Source: an uncultured Mucispirillum sp.
GTDB taxonomy: Bacteria; Chrysiogenota; Deferribacteres; Deferribacterales; Mucispirillaceae
Assembly: GCA_944325215.1 (NCBI GenBank)
Contig: CALUZC010000001.1
Span: 118,310 to 182,309, forward strand
Length of the DNA: 64,000 nt
Direction of reading: 5' to 3'
The notes under the pieces were generated by a model. It did not search any database. It saw only the letters and a program-made list of their open reading frames with translations, and was not told where the DNA came from. Within the stretch, counting starts at the first letter, position 1; each line of letters starts with the position of its first letter. Both the position numbers and the translations under genes were made by a program. Of this stretch, positions 17,347-26,386 are shown piece by piece.

Positions 17347-18558
17347 ATGAATTTAGCTGATGCAATGCGTCCGCAAACATTTGATGATATAGTTGGTCAG
17401 GAGCATTTAACGTCTTCTGGTTCTCTATTGATATCGTTAATAGAAAGTGCATCTTTTGATTCTATTATGTTTGTTGGTCCACCGGGGACTGGAAAAACTA
17501 GTATGGCAGAGATTACTGGCAGGGTTATAAACGCTACAGTATATAAAATCCACGCTGCAGTTAGTGGTGCAGCAGATTTAAAAAGGCTGTCGGAACAATC
17601 TGTTTTTGAAAAAAACATAGTAGTTTTTATAGATGAAATTCATAGATACAATAAATCTCAGCAAGATATCCTATTAAAACTTATTGATGATAGGAAAGTC
17701 AAGCTAATTGGTGCATCTGCCGAAAATCCGTATTTTAATCTTGTTCCTGCTTTACGTTCAAGAAGTATTATGTTTAAATTTAATGCTTTAAGCGATGCAG
17801 CTTTTATGGAGTTATATAATAAGGCTGTTCCACATTTAAAGAAAATACATAATGTTTCACATGTGGAGGAAAAAGGTATTTTAAAACACATCATCTCTTT
17901 AGCTCAAGGTGATAGTAGAAGGTTTTTAAATCTTCTTGAGATTTCAGCTCATACTGGCAGTAAAGAAGATGGTGTATTATTTATTTCAGCAAAAGAGATA
18001 GAAAATTTAATGCCGATTAATAATTTTTCAGATGATGAATTTTATGATGTTTTATCGGCAATGATAAAAAGCATTAGGGGTAGCGATCCAGATGCTGCGT
18101 TATTATGGTGTTTTAAATTAATAAAAAATGGGGTTACGCCGGAAGCTGTTTTTAGAAGGCTTATGATTTCAGCTTCAGAAGATGTGGGAAATGCATTTCC
18201 AGATGGTCAGGTTTTTGTAAATGCTTGTTATAATTCATTTATGAATGTAGGTGTTCCAGAAGGTTATATTATACTTGCTCATGCAGTAACATTTCTTGCA
18301 AGCTGCCCAAAAAGCAATAGAAGTTATAATGGGTATCATAGTGTAATGGATTATTTAAAAACCCATGATCCTGTAGTGCCTGCAAATATCCAGCAGAACC
18401 CGCAGGATTATAAATATCCATTTGATTATGGTAATTTTGTAAAACAAAAGTATATGAAAGATAACCTTCTTTTTTATAACCCTTCAGAGTTTGGGTTTGA
18501 GCAAAAAATTAGGGAACGGCTACACAAGTTGTGGCATAATTTTAAAAACTATGAATAA
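17347..18558 (+). CDS. rarA: Replication-associated recombination protein A (AAA+ ATPase)
   Basis: 403 residues. Opening LADAMRPQTFDDIVGQEHL is the RarA/MgsA/WRNIP1 signature. Walker A GPPGTGKTS lies at 44-52, Walker B is VVFIDEIHRYNKSQQD, and the sensor and C-terminal tetramerisation region end with QKYMKDNLLFYNPSEFGFE. RarA acts at stalled forks. The reading frame overlaps the start of the cyclo-ligase gene by 8 bases. It sits between 6S RNA and the cyclo-ligase, splitting the usual ssrS-fau pair. Confidence 0.93.
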   Translation: MNLADAMRPQTFDDIVGQEHLTSSGSLLISLIESASFDSIMFVGPPGTGKTSMAEITGRVINATVYKIHAAVSGAADLKRLSEQSVFEKNIVVFIDEIHRYNKSQQDILLKLIDDRKVKLIGASAENPYFNLVPALRSRSIMFKFNALSDAAFMELYNKAVPHLKKIHNVSHVEEKGILKHIISLAQGDSRRFLNLLEISAHTGSKEDGVLFISAKEIENLMPINNFSDDEFYDVLSAMIKSIRGSDPDAALLWCFKLIKNGVTPEAVFRRLMISASEDVGNAFPDGQVFVNACYNSFMNVGVPEGYIILAHAVTFLASCPKSNRSYNGYHSVMDYLKTHDPVVPANIQQNPQDYKYPFDYGNFVKQKYMKDNLLFYNPSEFGFEQKIRERLHKLWHNFKNYE

Positions 18559-19096
18559 GGATATTATTAGAAGGAAGATTAAAGAGTTACGCAACAGCCT
18601 TCCAGAGAAAGCTGTTGTTGAGAAATCTCAAATTATAACCAGTATGTTTTATGATAAATATTCTTATTTAAATGTTTTTTTACTTTATTATCCATTAGGT
18701 AAGGAAGTAAATACTATTAATTTAATAGAGATGCTTTTTATGCAGGGAAAGTTAGTATATTTGCCTGTTGTAAAAGATAATAATATTATATTTAAGCAGT
18801 TTTTAGGATTTGATAAAATGGCAGCAGGTAGTTTTAATATTTTAGAACCTGTTGGTAAAGAGATAGATATAGAGCCTGATATATTATGTATGCCAGGTGT
18901 TGCATTTGATAAGAGTTGTAACCGTATTGGTTATGGTGGTGGCTTTTATGATAGGTATTTAGAAAATAATACATCTATTATAAAGACTGCTTTTGCATAT
19001 GATTTTCAAATAGTAGATAAGATTGAAACGGAAAGTTTTGATATACCTGTAGATGAGATATTTACAGATAAATGTATTATAAGTAGGAGGATATAA
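18551..19096 (+). CDS. 5-formyltetrahydrofolate cyclo-ligase
   Basis: 181 residues from the ATG at 18551, which lies within the last codons of rarA; earlier in-frame starts lie deep inside rarA. The N-terminal basic helix [17 protein letters not shown] and the motif [12 protein letters not shown] are those of the cyclo-ligase (MTHFS, ygfA/fau), which converts 5-formyl-THF to 5,10-methenyl-THF with ATP. The stop overlaps the rny start (TAATG). Confidence 0.9.
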   Translation: MNKDIIRRKIKELRNSLPEKAVVEKSQIITSMFYDKYSYLNVFLLYYPLGKEVNTINLIEMLFMQGKLVYLPVVKDNNIIFKQFLGFDKMAAGSFNILEPVGKEIDIEPDILCMPGVAFDKSCNRIGYGGGFYDRYLENNTSIIKTAFAYDFQIVDKIETESFDIPVDEIFTDKCIISRRI

Positions 19097-20652
19097 TGGG
19101 TTATATTGCAATAATAGGACCTATTTGCGTTCTTGTGGGCTTGGTGGTTGGCTACTTGTTCGCAAAAAAATTAAAAGAAGAAGAAAATAAAAAATTAAAA
19201 AATACTGCTGAAGATATTATTTCTAAAGCAAAAAAAGAAAGTGAAGAACTTATTAAGGAAGCTAAACTTGAATCTAAAGAGCTTATATTTAGAGGTCGAC
19301 AAGATTTAGAAAAAGAGATTAAAGAAAAGAAAAAAGATATAAGCTATATTGAACGTAAATTAGAGGCAAGGGAAGAATCTTTAGAGAAGAAAATGGAAGC
19401 AGCCTTAAAAAAGGAAGAGCAGTTAGTTAAACGAGACCAAGAGTTTGATAAACGCATGAAAGATATCGATGTCTTAAAAGCTAAAAATGAAGAAATCAAA
19501 CAAAACCTTATTAAAGAAGTTGAAAGAGTAGCATGTATGACTGGCGAAGAAGCTAAAAAAATGCTAATGGTTCAGATGATAGATGATGCTAAAAAAGATG
19601 CAGCTAGAACAATTAGAGAGCTGGAAGAAGAAGCAAAAAATGAATCAGAAAAACGTGCTAGAAGTATTATTTCTACTGCTATTCAACGTTGTGCTTCAGA
19701 ATTTACAAATGATATTACTGTAACATTGGTAAACCTTCCTAGTGATGAAATGAAAGGAAGAATAATAGGCAGAGAAGGTAGAAATATTAGAACATTTGAA
19801 ACAATCACTGGAGTAGATATTATTGTTGATGATACACCAGAAGCAGTAATATTATCATCTTATGACCCATTTCGTAGAGAAACAGCAAAGCTTACATTAG
19901 AAAAATTAATTACAGATGGCAGAATACACCCTGCAAGAATTGAAGAACTGCACCAAAAAAGCAGGCAGGAAATGGATAAATATATATTAGAACTGGGGGA
20001 AGAAACAGTTTTTAATTTAGGTATCCACAATATAAGCCAAGAAATATTAAAATTGATAGGCAGACTTAAATATAGAACAAGTTATGGTCAAAATGTATTA
20101 GGCCATTCTATTGAGGTTGCAACAATTGCTGGCATTATGGCAGCAGAACTAGGTCTTGATCCAAAAATAGCAAAACGTGCAGGTCTTCTTCATGATATTG
20201 GTAAGGCTATTGATTATGAGGCAGAAGGTTCTCATACAACAATAGGTGTGGAAGTGGCTAAAAAGAATAAAGAGGACTGGCGAGTAATCAATGCTATTGC
20301 CAGCCACCATGGTGAAGAAGAATTTAAATGTATTGAGGCTATTTTAGTTCAAGCAAGTGATGCTATTTCTGCATCTCGTCCTGGTGCTAGGCGTGAAGTT
20401 CTTGAAAGTTACATTAAGAGATTAGAGCAGTTAGAGGAAGTTACATCATCTTTTGAAGGTGTTGCAAAATCTTTTGCTATTCAGGCAGGCAGGGAAGTTC
20501 GTATTATTGTTGAGCCAGATAAAATAAATGATGATGGTCTTGTGGTATTATCAAAAGATATTTCCAAAAAAGTGGAAGAAGAGCTTACATATCCAGGGCA
20601 GATTAAAGTTATGGTAATACGAGAATCTCGTGCTGTTGAGTATGCTAAATAA
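19096..20652 (+). CDS. rny: Ribonuclease Y
   Basis: 518 residues with the standard order: an N-terminal membrane helix (about 3-23), a long charged coiled coil (about 25-190), a KH domain with [15 protein letters not shown], and an HD phosphohydrolase domain with [10 protein letters not shown] (His366-Asp367) and the later SHHGEEE. RNase Y is a membrane-anchored endoribonuclease initiating mRNA decay. Coupled to the cyclo-ligase by one base and followed by a strong terminator 22 bases after the stop. Confidence 0.97.
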   Translation: MGYIAIIGPICVLVGLVVGYLFAKKLKEEENKKLKNTAEDIISKAKKESEELIKEAKLESKELIFRGRQDLEKEIKEKKKDISYIERKLEAREESLEKKMEAALKKEEQLVKRDQEFDKRMKDIDVLKAKNEEIKQNLIKEVERVACMTGEEAKKMLMVQMIDDAKKDAARTIRELEEEAKNESEKRARSIISTAIQRCASEFTNDITVTLVNLPSDEMKGRIIGREGRNIRTFETITGVDIIVDDTPEAVILSSYDPFRRETAKLTLEKLITDGRIHPARIEELHQKSRQEMDKYILELGEETVFNLGIHNISQEILKLIGRLKYRTSYGQNVLGHSIEVATIAGIMAAELGLDPKIAKRAGLLHDIGKAIDYEAEGSHTTIGVEVAKKNKEDWRVINAIASHHGEEEFKCIEAILVQASDAISASRPGARREVLESYIKRLEQLEEVTSSFEGVAKSFAIQAGREVRIIVEPDKINDDGLVVLSKDISKKVEEELTYPGQIKVMVIRESRAVEYAK

Positions 20653-20674
20653 ATTTTATATGTTACATTTATAT

Positions 20675-20703
20675 AAGCCAGATTTAATATCTGGCTTTTT
20701 TAT
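20675..20703 (+). terminator. Intrinsic terminator of rny
   Basis: AAGCCAGAT (20675-20683) pairs with ATCTGGCTT (20689-20697) around a 5-base loop, followed by a T run to 20701. It ends the rarA-cyclo-ligase-rny transcript. Confidence 0.85.
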
Positions 20704-21368
20704 TAACTCTTTAGAGAGTTGAGCATAGCGAAACAAAAAACTACTGGCTATGCCAGTAGGTTAAAAAATATTATGGAAACAATACACACTATAATAAGAT
20801 GAATTGTTTAAATTATGTAAAACTATAATAACAATTAGATGTTATGTAACATAGTTTATCACATAGTAAATTATATACTCATTTTTTTTTACATATAATT
20901 ATAGAAAAAATAATATATTATAAATATTATGAAAGTATTTGTGATACTTTAAAAATTATATTTTCTATAAATGAATATTTGTATAATAAAGTCATTTGAT
21001 GAAATACTATATTCATTTATTGATGTCCATTACAGTAAAATATAGAATATCAAGTATAAGATTACATTTAAAAGTAAAAGTTTTTTAATGATATTTTAAT
21101 ACTATATGTATTTATAATATTAATTTGGCAATTATTATTTTCTCTTAACAGGATATTATATAAGTAAAATTTGCTTAATGAAACAGCAGTTACAATATAA
21201 AAGATTAAAAAAGAATACATAATGTAAGATAAGATATAAATAAAAGAATACTACTACTTTTTAGACATAGTTTATAAATAATACAATTGTAAGTAATAAA
21301 ATAGTTTTAACTGCAATAAGACTTGAACAAGTCAATATAATGGCTCTCATTTTACAGCGAAATAATAA
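20704..21368. other. Gene-free AT-rich stretch between rny and rpoZ
   Basis: About 665 bases with no supportable gene. The first 60 bases hold two inverted repeats: AACTCT/AGAGTT (20705-20720) and CTACTGGC/GCCAGTAG (20741-20759). GCATAGC (20722-20728) can also pair with GCTATGC (20747-20753), so alternative foldings are possible. The remainder is extremely AT-rich and T-rich on the minus strand, where short hydrophobic frames appear by chance (for example 21350 down to 21261, 29 codons). A perfect palindrome GACTTGAACAAGTC lies at about 21321-21334. This could be decayed gene sequence or an untranslated RNA. Confidence 0.4.
20735..20759 (-). terminator. Minus-strand hairpin with T run
   Basis: CTACTGGC (20741-20748) and GCCAGTAG (20752-20759) form a perfect 8-base stem with a 3-base loop. 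Read on the minus strand the hairpin is followed directly by six T residues (A run at 20735-20740). It would stop transcription arriving from the rpoZ side. Confidence 0.6.
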
Positions 21369-21389
21369 ACTACCCGTTAAACGGGTAGT
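21369..21389 (-). terminator. Terminator hairpin downstream of rpoZ
   Basis: ACTACCCGT (21369-21377) pairs perfectly with ACGGGTAGT (21381-21389), leaving a TAA loop. On the minus strand it is followed by TTATTATTT, an imperfect T tract. It lies 5 bases after the rpoZ stop. Confidence 0.65.
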
Positions 21390-21394
21390 CATGA

Positions 21395-21652
21395 TTATTG
21401 ATTTTCTTCGCTGTTAGAAGCATCTTCAGTATCACTTTCATCTTCTTGAAGTTCTACAAATTTTATTCTATTACGAACAATATCAGAAAGAGCTTTAGAT
21501 GTTACTTTTTCCCCTTGTTTTAAATCGGCTAAAACAGTGTCACCATCTGGATTATTAAGTTCTCTTGCACGTAATGCTGCTAGATGTACTAATTTAAATC
21601 TACTATCCACATTAGGTTGGTTAATAACACGTTCAATGTCTAAAAATGCCAT
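21395..21652 (-). CDS. rpoZ: RNA polymerase omega subunit
   Basis: 85 residues. The N-terminal region IERVINQPNVDSRFKLVHLAALRAREL matches the omega family, including the conserved RAREL helix that clamps the beta-prime C-terminus. The tail is acidic and low-complexity (EDESDTEDASNSEENQ). It follows gmk after 10 bases, the usual gmk-rpoZ order. A hairpin terminator lies just downstream. Confidence 0.93.
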   Translation of the reverse strand: MAFLDIERVINQPNVDSRFKLVHLAALRARELNNPDGDTVLADLKQGEKVTSKALSDIVRNRIKFVELQEDESDTEDASNSEENQ

Positions 21653-21662
21653 AATTTTCTCC

Positions 21663-22277
21663 TTATATATTCATAAAATCTATAATATTATCATATTGAT
21701 TTGTACGTAATTTTTCTGCCAAATATATATTTTCAAGCTGCTCAAAAGCAGTATCGCTTGCATCATTTATTATTAAATAATCATAATTTTTAAAATATTC
21801 AACTTCTTTTTTTGCATTTTCTATCCTTAATGCAATATGTTCATCTTTATCTGTGCCTCGTTTAATAAGTCTTGATTTTAATTCTCCAATACTTGGAGCA
21901 GTAATAAAAATATATGTTGCTAAATTTTTTGTTTTTTCTTTTAGCTGCATAGCACCTTGTGGGTCAATATCAAGTATAATATCTGTTCCATTATTTAAAG
22001 CATTCTCTATTTGCTGTTTTGATGTTCCATAATAATTACCATGAACTTGTGCCCATTCAAGAAATATTTCTTCACTAATCATTGTTTTAAATTTATCTTC
22101 ATCTATAAAAAAATATTCTTTACCATTTTGTTCATTACCTCTTGGAGCTCTTGTAGTATAAGAAATAGAATATTGAATTGCAGGATATTTTTTCATTAGC
22201 ATATTACAAAGTGTTGTTTTACCTGCTCCACTTGGGGCTGATATAATATAAAGCCTGCCTTTACTGTTTAATACCAT
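21663..22277 (-). CDS. gmk: Guanylate kinase
   Basis: 204 residues. The P-loop is SAPSGAGKTTL near the N-terminus, followed by YSISYTTRAPRGNEQNGKEYFFID, the GMP-binding region, and DIDPQGAMQL. It phosphorylates GMP to GDP. The ATG at 22277 has GGAGG four bases upstream. Co-transcribed with rpoZ. Confidence 0.95.
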   Translation of the reverse strand: MVLNSKGRLYIISAPSGAGKTTLCNMLMKKYPAIQYSISYTTRAPRGNEQNGKEYFFIDEDKFKTMISEEIFLEWAQVHGNYYGTSKQQIENALNNGTDIILDIDPQGAMQLKEKTKNLATYIFITAPSIGELKSRLIKRGTDKDEHIALRIENAKKEVEYFKNYDYLIINDASDTAFEQLENIYLAEKLRTNQYDNIIDFMNI

Positions 22278-22298
22278 ATTTCCTCCAAAAGTAGGCTT

Positions 22299-22327
22299 AT
22301 TAAATTATAAATTTTATTAATAGTCAA
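22299..22327 (-). promoter_or_regulatory. Candidate sigma-70 promoter of gmk-rpoZ
   Basis: On the minus strand TTGACT (22327-22322) is followed after 17 bases by TTTAAT (22304-22299), some 20 bases before the gmk ATG. The leader would be very short. Confidence 0.35.
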
Positions 22328-22397
22328 TATAATTTTACATAAAAATAAATAATATTACCAATATGCTATAACTTATATAAAATATATAAGGTTTGCA

Positions 22398-22907
22398 TTA
22401 TTGACTACAAGAATAACATATGTATTGATTATTAATCATACTAATAGCATTCTCTGCTGTTTTTTCACCACATTTATCACATATATACGAGTTATATATA
22501 TTGGCTTTACTTGGAAATTCCATATTTGTATTTTTTACTGTAAAAATATCTTTAGGCTGTTGAGATAAAATATAGTTTATATTATCTTCTTTAGTAGATT
22601 TTTTTTCATAATTATTTAACACTATTCTTGCACTTTTTCCATTTGTTCTATTAAAAAAATTAAATGCTTGTTTACCTTTATAATCAATTTTTAGTGAGCC
22701 TGTTCCAATTGTTGCTTTTAATATTACCTGAACAGCATCAACACCACAAGCATCAGTTTCTGCAATACATACAATATCTTCATCATGAATATTATCATTA
22801 ATTTCTAATATATCTTTTGCTAATAAGCTGGCTTGAAAACCAATCGCAAGTCCAGGACATGCATGTCCATGAAATTCTACAACTTTAGTCCAGAGTAATT
22901 TATCCAT
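22398..22907 (-). CDS. FmdE-like protein with C-terminal zinc ribbon
   Basis: 169 residues from the ATG at 22907, preceded by GGAG; the longer frame from 22952 lacks a ribosome site. The N-terminal motif FHGHACPGLAIG and the later ETDACGVDAVQ belong to the FmdE family (named after a subunit of formylmethanofuran dehydrogenase). The C-terminus has two CxxC pairs (CDKCGEKT and CYSC) of a zinc ribbon. In bacteria FmdE-like proteins occur near molybdopterin or metal enzymes, but no methanofuran pathway is expected here. Function is therefore unassigned; metal binding through the His/Cys motif is likely. Confidence 0.75.
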   Translation of the reverse strand: MDKLLWTKVVEFHGHACPGLAIGFQASLLAKDILEINDNIHDEDIVCIAETDACGVDAVQVILKATIGTGSLKIDYKGKQAFNFFNRTNGKSARIVLNNYEKKSTKEDNINYILSQQPKDIFTVKNTNMEFPSKANIYNSYICDKCGEKTAENAISMINNQYICYSCSQ

Positions 22908-22949
22908 AATATAACTCCATAAGTAACACAAAAAATATAATATGTAACA

Positions 22950-22978
22950 CATTTATAATAATTTTATATTTTTGTCAA
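22950..22978 (-). promoter_or_regulatory. Candidate promoter of the fmdE-like gene
   Basis: A consensus TTGACA (22978-22973 on the minus strand) is followed by AT-rich -10 candidates TAAATG (17-base spacer) or TATAAA (15-base spacer). The start codon lies about 45 bases downstream. Confidence 0.4.
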
Positions 22979-22999
22979 CATATAATCGAACAATACTGC

Positions 23000-23028
23000 T
23001 TGCAATAATGTTTATATTAGTATATAGT
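23000..23028 (+). promoter_or_regulatory. Candidate promoter of the uracil-DNA glycosylase gene
   Basis: TTGCAA (23000-23005), 17-base spacer, TATAGT (23023-23028). The chosen start codon follows 26 bases later. It is arranged back-to-back with the minus-strand promoter just upstream. Confidence 0.45.
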
Positions 23029-23054
23029 TATGGCAAGTTTAGGTGACAGTATTT

Positions 23055-23762
23055 ATGAGTTCTTTTTTTAATAATCCCAAAGCTTTATTGTTTGGTATAG
23101 ATGATATTTTAATGACAGATGATAATAATAGAAAAAATGGAAGTAGTATGGACAGCAATAGTATGGAATTATGTATTAATTCATCAAAAAAAGAACAGCT
23201 TGATATTCTTAGAAATAGTTTTCTTAACTGTAATAAATGTGAATTATATAAAACTAGGAAAAATATTGTTTTTGGCAGTGGAAATCCAGAAACACGTTTA
23301 ATGTTTATTGGTGAAGGACCTGGTGCAGAAGAAGATAACCAAGGTCTTCCATTTGTTGGTAGAAGTGGTCAGCTGCTTACAAAGATGATTAATGCAATGG
23401 GATTAAATAGAGATGAGGTATATATTGCCAATATTGTAAAGTGCAGACCTCCAAGCAATAGAGACCCGTTATTTGAAGAAGCACAAGCATGTATTGGTTA
23501 CTTAAGAAGCCAAATACAAATTATTAATCCAGAGATTATTGTCTGTCTTGGTTCTATCTCATTAAATTTTTTGCTGCAGCCAGATGGCAAGACAAAATTA
23601 GCTATAAGCAAACTTAGGGGAACATGGCAGGATTTTTATGGTTATAAAGTTTTACCAACATTCCACCCTGCATATCTTTTAAGAAATCCATCTAAAAAGG
23701 CAGATGCATGGAAAGATTTACAGCTGGTAATGAAAGAGCTTGGGCTGGAACAGCCTAAATAA
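23055..23762 (+). CDS. Family 4 uracil-DNA glycosylase ([4Fe-4S] type)
   Basis: 235 residues from the ATG at 23055, which has AGGTG nine bases upstream. Cys59 and Cys62 (NCNKCELYK) and two later cysteines ([11 protein letters not shown] and ACIGYL) should bind the iron-sulfur cluster. The active-site motifs are [20 protein letters not shown] (first part at 86-90) and the C-terminal [10 protein letters not shown]. It excises uracil from DNA. The N-terminal 50 residues before the cluster are an extension also seen in bacterial members. The next gene starts 20 bases later but is unrelated in role. Confidence 0.92.
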   Translation: MSSFFNNPKALLFGIDDILMTDDNNRKNGSSMDSNSMELCINSSKKEQLDILRNSFLNCNKCELYKTRKNIVFGSGNPETRLMFIGEGPGAEEDNQGLPFVGRSGQLLTKMINAMGLNRDEVYIANIVKCRPPSNRDPLFEEAQACIGYLRSQIQIINPEIIVCLGSISLNFLLQPDGKTKLAISKLRGTWQDFYGYKVLPTFHPAYLLRNPSKKADAWKDLQLVMKELGLEQPK

Positions 23763-23782
23763 TTTACTTATATGGAATTGTT

Positions 23783-24850
23783 ATGAAAATTGCTATATTT
23801 ATATTGTTTTTACTGTATAATGGTATTGTTTTTGCTAATTCTGTAGTGGCAGAAGGTGAAGCTGTTATTAAAAATAATGATAATGAGTCGGCACGCTCTA
23901 TTGCATTACTTCGTGCAAAATGGTCTGCTGTAGAATCAGTAAGTCCTGCTAAAGTGAAGGTTGAAAGTATTATTAATAATTCAAAGATTATTGATGAAGC
24001 CATTAAAACAGAACTTACTGCAACTATTTCATCTTTTACCATAATTGAAGAAAAAATTGTAGATAATAAGTATATTATAAAAATTAATGCTAATGTAATT
24101 GAGAATAATGTTGATAATAATGGTAGCAGCCTGTTAGACACTACTTTGTGTGTTATAATAGGTGGTATTATGCCAAATGGAAGTATAAACTATAATAATA
24201 ACTTTACTCTAGAGGCAATTAATCTTTTTAGTGAGCAGGGAATAAAAATTGCCGAAGTTGATTATAACAGTATTAGTAAATCAAATTATTTAAATGCTGT
24301 AAAATATTCAAAATATGATGGAATAATAAATATTACAAATAAATATAAATGTAAGAACATATTGTTAGGTAGTTTGTCTATAATAGACAAAGGGAGTAAT
24401 ACAGGATATGGTTCCTTTAATATTAGGATAGCAGGTGGAGATTTAAGCTGGAAACTTATAGATAATAATAAGAAAATACTTAAAACAGGTTTTTTTAGTG
24501 GCAGAGGTCAAGGTGCATCTTTAGATGATGCAGCACTAAGTGTTTATAACAGTATGGCAAAAAATACTGCAGTTAAGGTTGTATCACAAGCTTTAGAAGT
24601 TTTAGCAGGGGTGGATAAGAAATCTATTAGGATAGTTTTAACTGGTGCTAACACATCGCTAGATGATTTTCATGAATTACGTGATGATTTAAAAAAAATA
24701 CCTTTTGTTCTTGGTGTTGAAGAGTTAAATCAAACTTCCTTATCTGTAAATTATCCTGATAAGGCATTGTATTTAGGTATATTTTTAGAAAAAGATAATA
24801 AATATAAAGTTACAAAAATAAGTGATAATGAGATTATCATTAGAAAATAA
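23783..24850 (+). CDS. Secreted FlgT-like protein
   Basis: 355 residues. A signal peptide (about 1-18, ending VFANS) is followed by VVAEGEAVIKNNDNESARSIALLRAKWSAVE, close to the N-terminal domain of flagellar assembly protein T: a repeated-use alpha/beta fold in which a helix carries alanine-rich ARSIALLRA. The middle (about 115-260) may be a curli-assembly-like or TolB-like segment, with GYGSFNIRIAGGDLSWKLID. FlgT sits at the flagellar basal body and stabilises it in Vibrio. Three LPP20-type proteins follow in the same direction, supporting an envelope or flagellar role. Assignment is by pattern only. Confidence 0.55.
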   Translation: MKIAIFILFLLYNGIVFANSVVAEGEAVIKNNDNESARSIALLRAKWSAVESVSPAKVKVESIINNSKIIDEAIKTELTATISSFTIIEEKIVDNKYIIKINANVIENNVDNNGSSLLDTTLCVIIGGIMPNGSINYNNNFTLEAINLFSEQGIKIAEVDYNSISKSNYLNAVKYSKYDGIINITNKYKCKNILLGSLSIIDKGSNTGYGSFNIRIAGGDLSWKLIDNNKKILKTGFFSGRGQGASLDDAALSVYNSMAKNTAVKVVSQALEVLAGVDKKSIRIVLTGANTSLDDFHELRDDLKKIPFVLGVEELNQTSLSVNYPDKALYLGIFLEKDNKYKVTKISDNEIIIRK

Positions 24851-24899
24851 AGGTTGAATATAACATATAAAGTAGTTATATTAATAATATGGAGGCATT

Positions 24900-25502
24900 A
24901 TGATGAAAAAAACCTTTTTAATATTTATTGTAGTAGCAGCTTTTGCTATTGCTGGTTGTACACCTAAGGGTAGTGGCATTACTGCTTCAAAGATGAATAA
25001 GTGTTTTGATGGTGCGCCAGCATGGGTTCTTAATGGTGGTGCTGAAGGTGGTCTTTCTGCTGTTGGCAGTGCCCAAGTAGGTAATGCAGGTATTTCTTTT
25101 GCAAAAACAGAAGCTTTAGCTAATGGAAGAGATGAGATTGCTCGTATATTAGAATTAAAAGTTTCTAACATGGTTAAAAATTTTACACAAACAACTGGTG
25201 TGGGTAACTCTCAAACTGTAGATAAAGTTTCTTCAACAGTATCTCGTCAGCTTGCAAGTCAAACAATTACAGGTTCTAAATTAAAATCACAATGGCTTTC
25301 AAGTGAATGTAATGAATTATTTGTTCTTGTTGTAGCTGATGCCCCTGGAATTAAAAAAGATATTAAAGACCAAATCACATCAAGCTATCGTAATGAAGAG
25401 GCTATTTGGCAGCAAATTCAAGCCAAAGATGCACTTAAAGAAATGGATAGAGAGATTGATAAGGTTATGAACACTCCAAATAATCAATTAGATGGATATT
25501 AA
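24900..25502 (+). CDS. LPP20-family lipoprotein
   Basis: 200 residues. The lipoprotein signal ends in IAGC (Cys20 counted from the first of two ATGs; the second ATG at 24903 has better spacing from GGAGG). The mature part has APAWVLNGG, then GGLSAVGSAQVGNAGISFAKTEALANGRDEIARIL, the LPP20 core: a strand, then a helix with an alanine-rich, DEIA-containing register. LPP20 lipoproteins include Helicobacter Lpp20 and Campylobacter/Vibrio FlgP, an outer-membrane disk component of flagella. The next gene overlaps it by 11 bases. Confidence 0.75.
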   Translation: MMKKTFLIFIVVAAFAIAGCTPKGSGITASKMNKCFDGAPAWVLNGGAEGGLSAVGSAQVGNAGISFAKTEALANGRDEIARILELKVSNMVKNFTQTTGVGNSQTVDKVSSTVSRQLASQTITGSKLKSQWLSSECNELFVLVVADAPGIKKDIKDQITSSYRNEEAIWQQIQAKDALKEMDREIDKVMNTPNNQLDGY

Positions 25503-25935
25503 AATATTAGGAGGAAAGGTAAAAACTTTCCTCTATTTATTTATTCTTGTTTGTTTTATTTTTTCAGGCTGTGCAAGTCATAATGTTGCTGTAAATAATT
25601 CTAATGCAGATAGTTTGCCTGAATGGGTATTAAATCCTTCAAAAAATGGTGTAATTGGTGGAGTAGGATATTGTGCTGCACATGTTGATGGTATAAGTGG
25701 ACAGCGTGAACTTGCTTCTAAAAGAGCATTAGAAGAGATAGCTCGTCAAAAAGGTGTTCAAGTAGATTCTATAATGGTTGTTTCATCTAAACATTCTAAT
25801 CAAGTAGAAATGCCTGATACTTCTATAAATACTGTATCCGGTTTCAAAACAAATACTAATGTTAAAGCATATATTAAAGAAGTATGGATACATCCTGTTA
25901 CTAAAGTAATGTATGTATATATGATTGCCAACTAA
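25492..25935 (+). CDS. LPP20-like lipoprotein, second copy
   Basis: 147 residues. The signal ends FSGC (Cys27). SLPEWVLNPSKNGVIGGVGYCAAHVDGI and ASKRALEEIARQKG repeat the WVLNP...G.GYC...A...A..EIAR pattern of the neighbour and of LPP20 proteins. It ends in VMYVYMIAN, equivalent to the strand ELFVLVVAD of the previous protein. The ATG at 25492 lies within the upstream gene; a strong TAGGAGG follows 17 bases later inside the frame, but no ATG, GTG or TTG stands at the right distance after it. Confidence 0.65.
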   Translation: MDIKILGGKVKTFLYLFILVCFIFSGCASHNVAVNNSNADSLPEWVLNPSKNGVIGGVGYCAAHVDGISGQRELASKRALEEIARQKGVQVDSIMVVSSKHSNQVEMPDTSINTVSGFKTNTNVKAYIKEVWIHPVTKVMYVYMIAN

Positions 25936-25957
25936 AATATTCACTTTGGAGTGTAAA

Positions 25958-26365
25958 ATGAAAAATATTTATTTATTTTTTTTAATAAATATTATATTCT
26001 TATCATTATTTCAGATATCATTCTGTTCAGAATTACCTGTGTGGGTTTTAAATCCTGTAATAGATGGTTATGAATTATGTGCAGCTGGTTATGCCGTTGA
26101 TAATGAAAATAAGTCATTACAGAAAAAAATTGCAAGAATGAATGCAATGGCTGAATTGTCAAAAATGCACGAAGTTAAAGTTACAAATAAATTAGAAATA
26201 GAACAATCTCATGAAAGCTATAATGGCAGAAGTTTAGATTCTTCTAAAAAGATAACTTCAACATCTAAACAGTCTTCAAGTATTACAATAGGTAATACTA
26301 AAGAATTAGATAGTTTTTATGATGATGATACAGGTATGTATTATATACTGCTGTGTTTAAAATAA
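25958..26365 (+). CDS. LPP20-like secreted protein, third copy
   Basis: 135 residues from the ATG at 25958, which has a GGAG upstream; an earlier in-frame start at 25925 lies inside the previous gene. The signal region ends ISFCSE, whose phenylalanine before the cysteine makes it a poor lipobox, so this member may be secreted rather than lipidated. ELPVWVLNPVIDGYELCAAGYAV and RMNAMAELSKMHEVKV match the LPP20 pattern of its two neighbours. It ends MYYILLCLK. It closes the four-gene secreted cluster. Confidence 0.6.
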   Translation: MKNIYLFFLINIIFLSLFQISFCSELPVWVLNPVIDGYELCAAGYAVDNENKSLQKKIARMNAMAELSKMHEVKVTNKLEIEQSHESYNGRSLDSSKKITSTSKQSSSITIGNTKELDSFYDDDTGMYYILLCLK

Positions 26366-26386
26366 ATTATTTTAAGGTGTTATGTT

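Noticed and set aside
21261..21350. 29-codon hydrophobic minus-strand frame resembling a type I toxin peptide
   Set aside because: The minus strand here is T-rich, which yields hydrophobic frames by chance; there is no ribosome binding site and no antitoxin RNA pattern.
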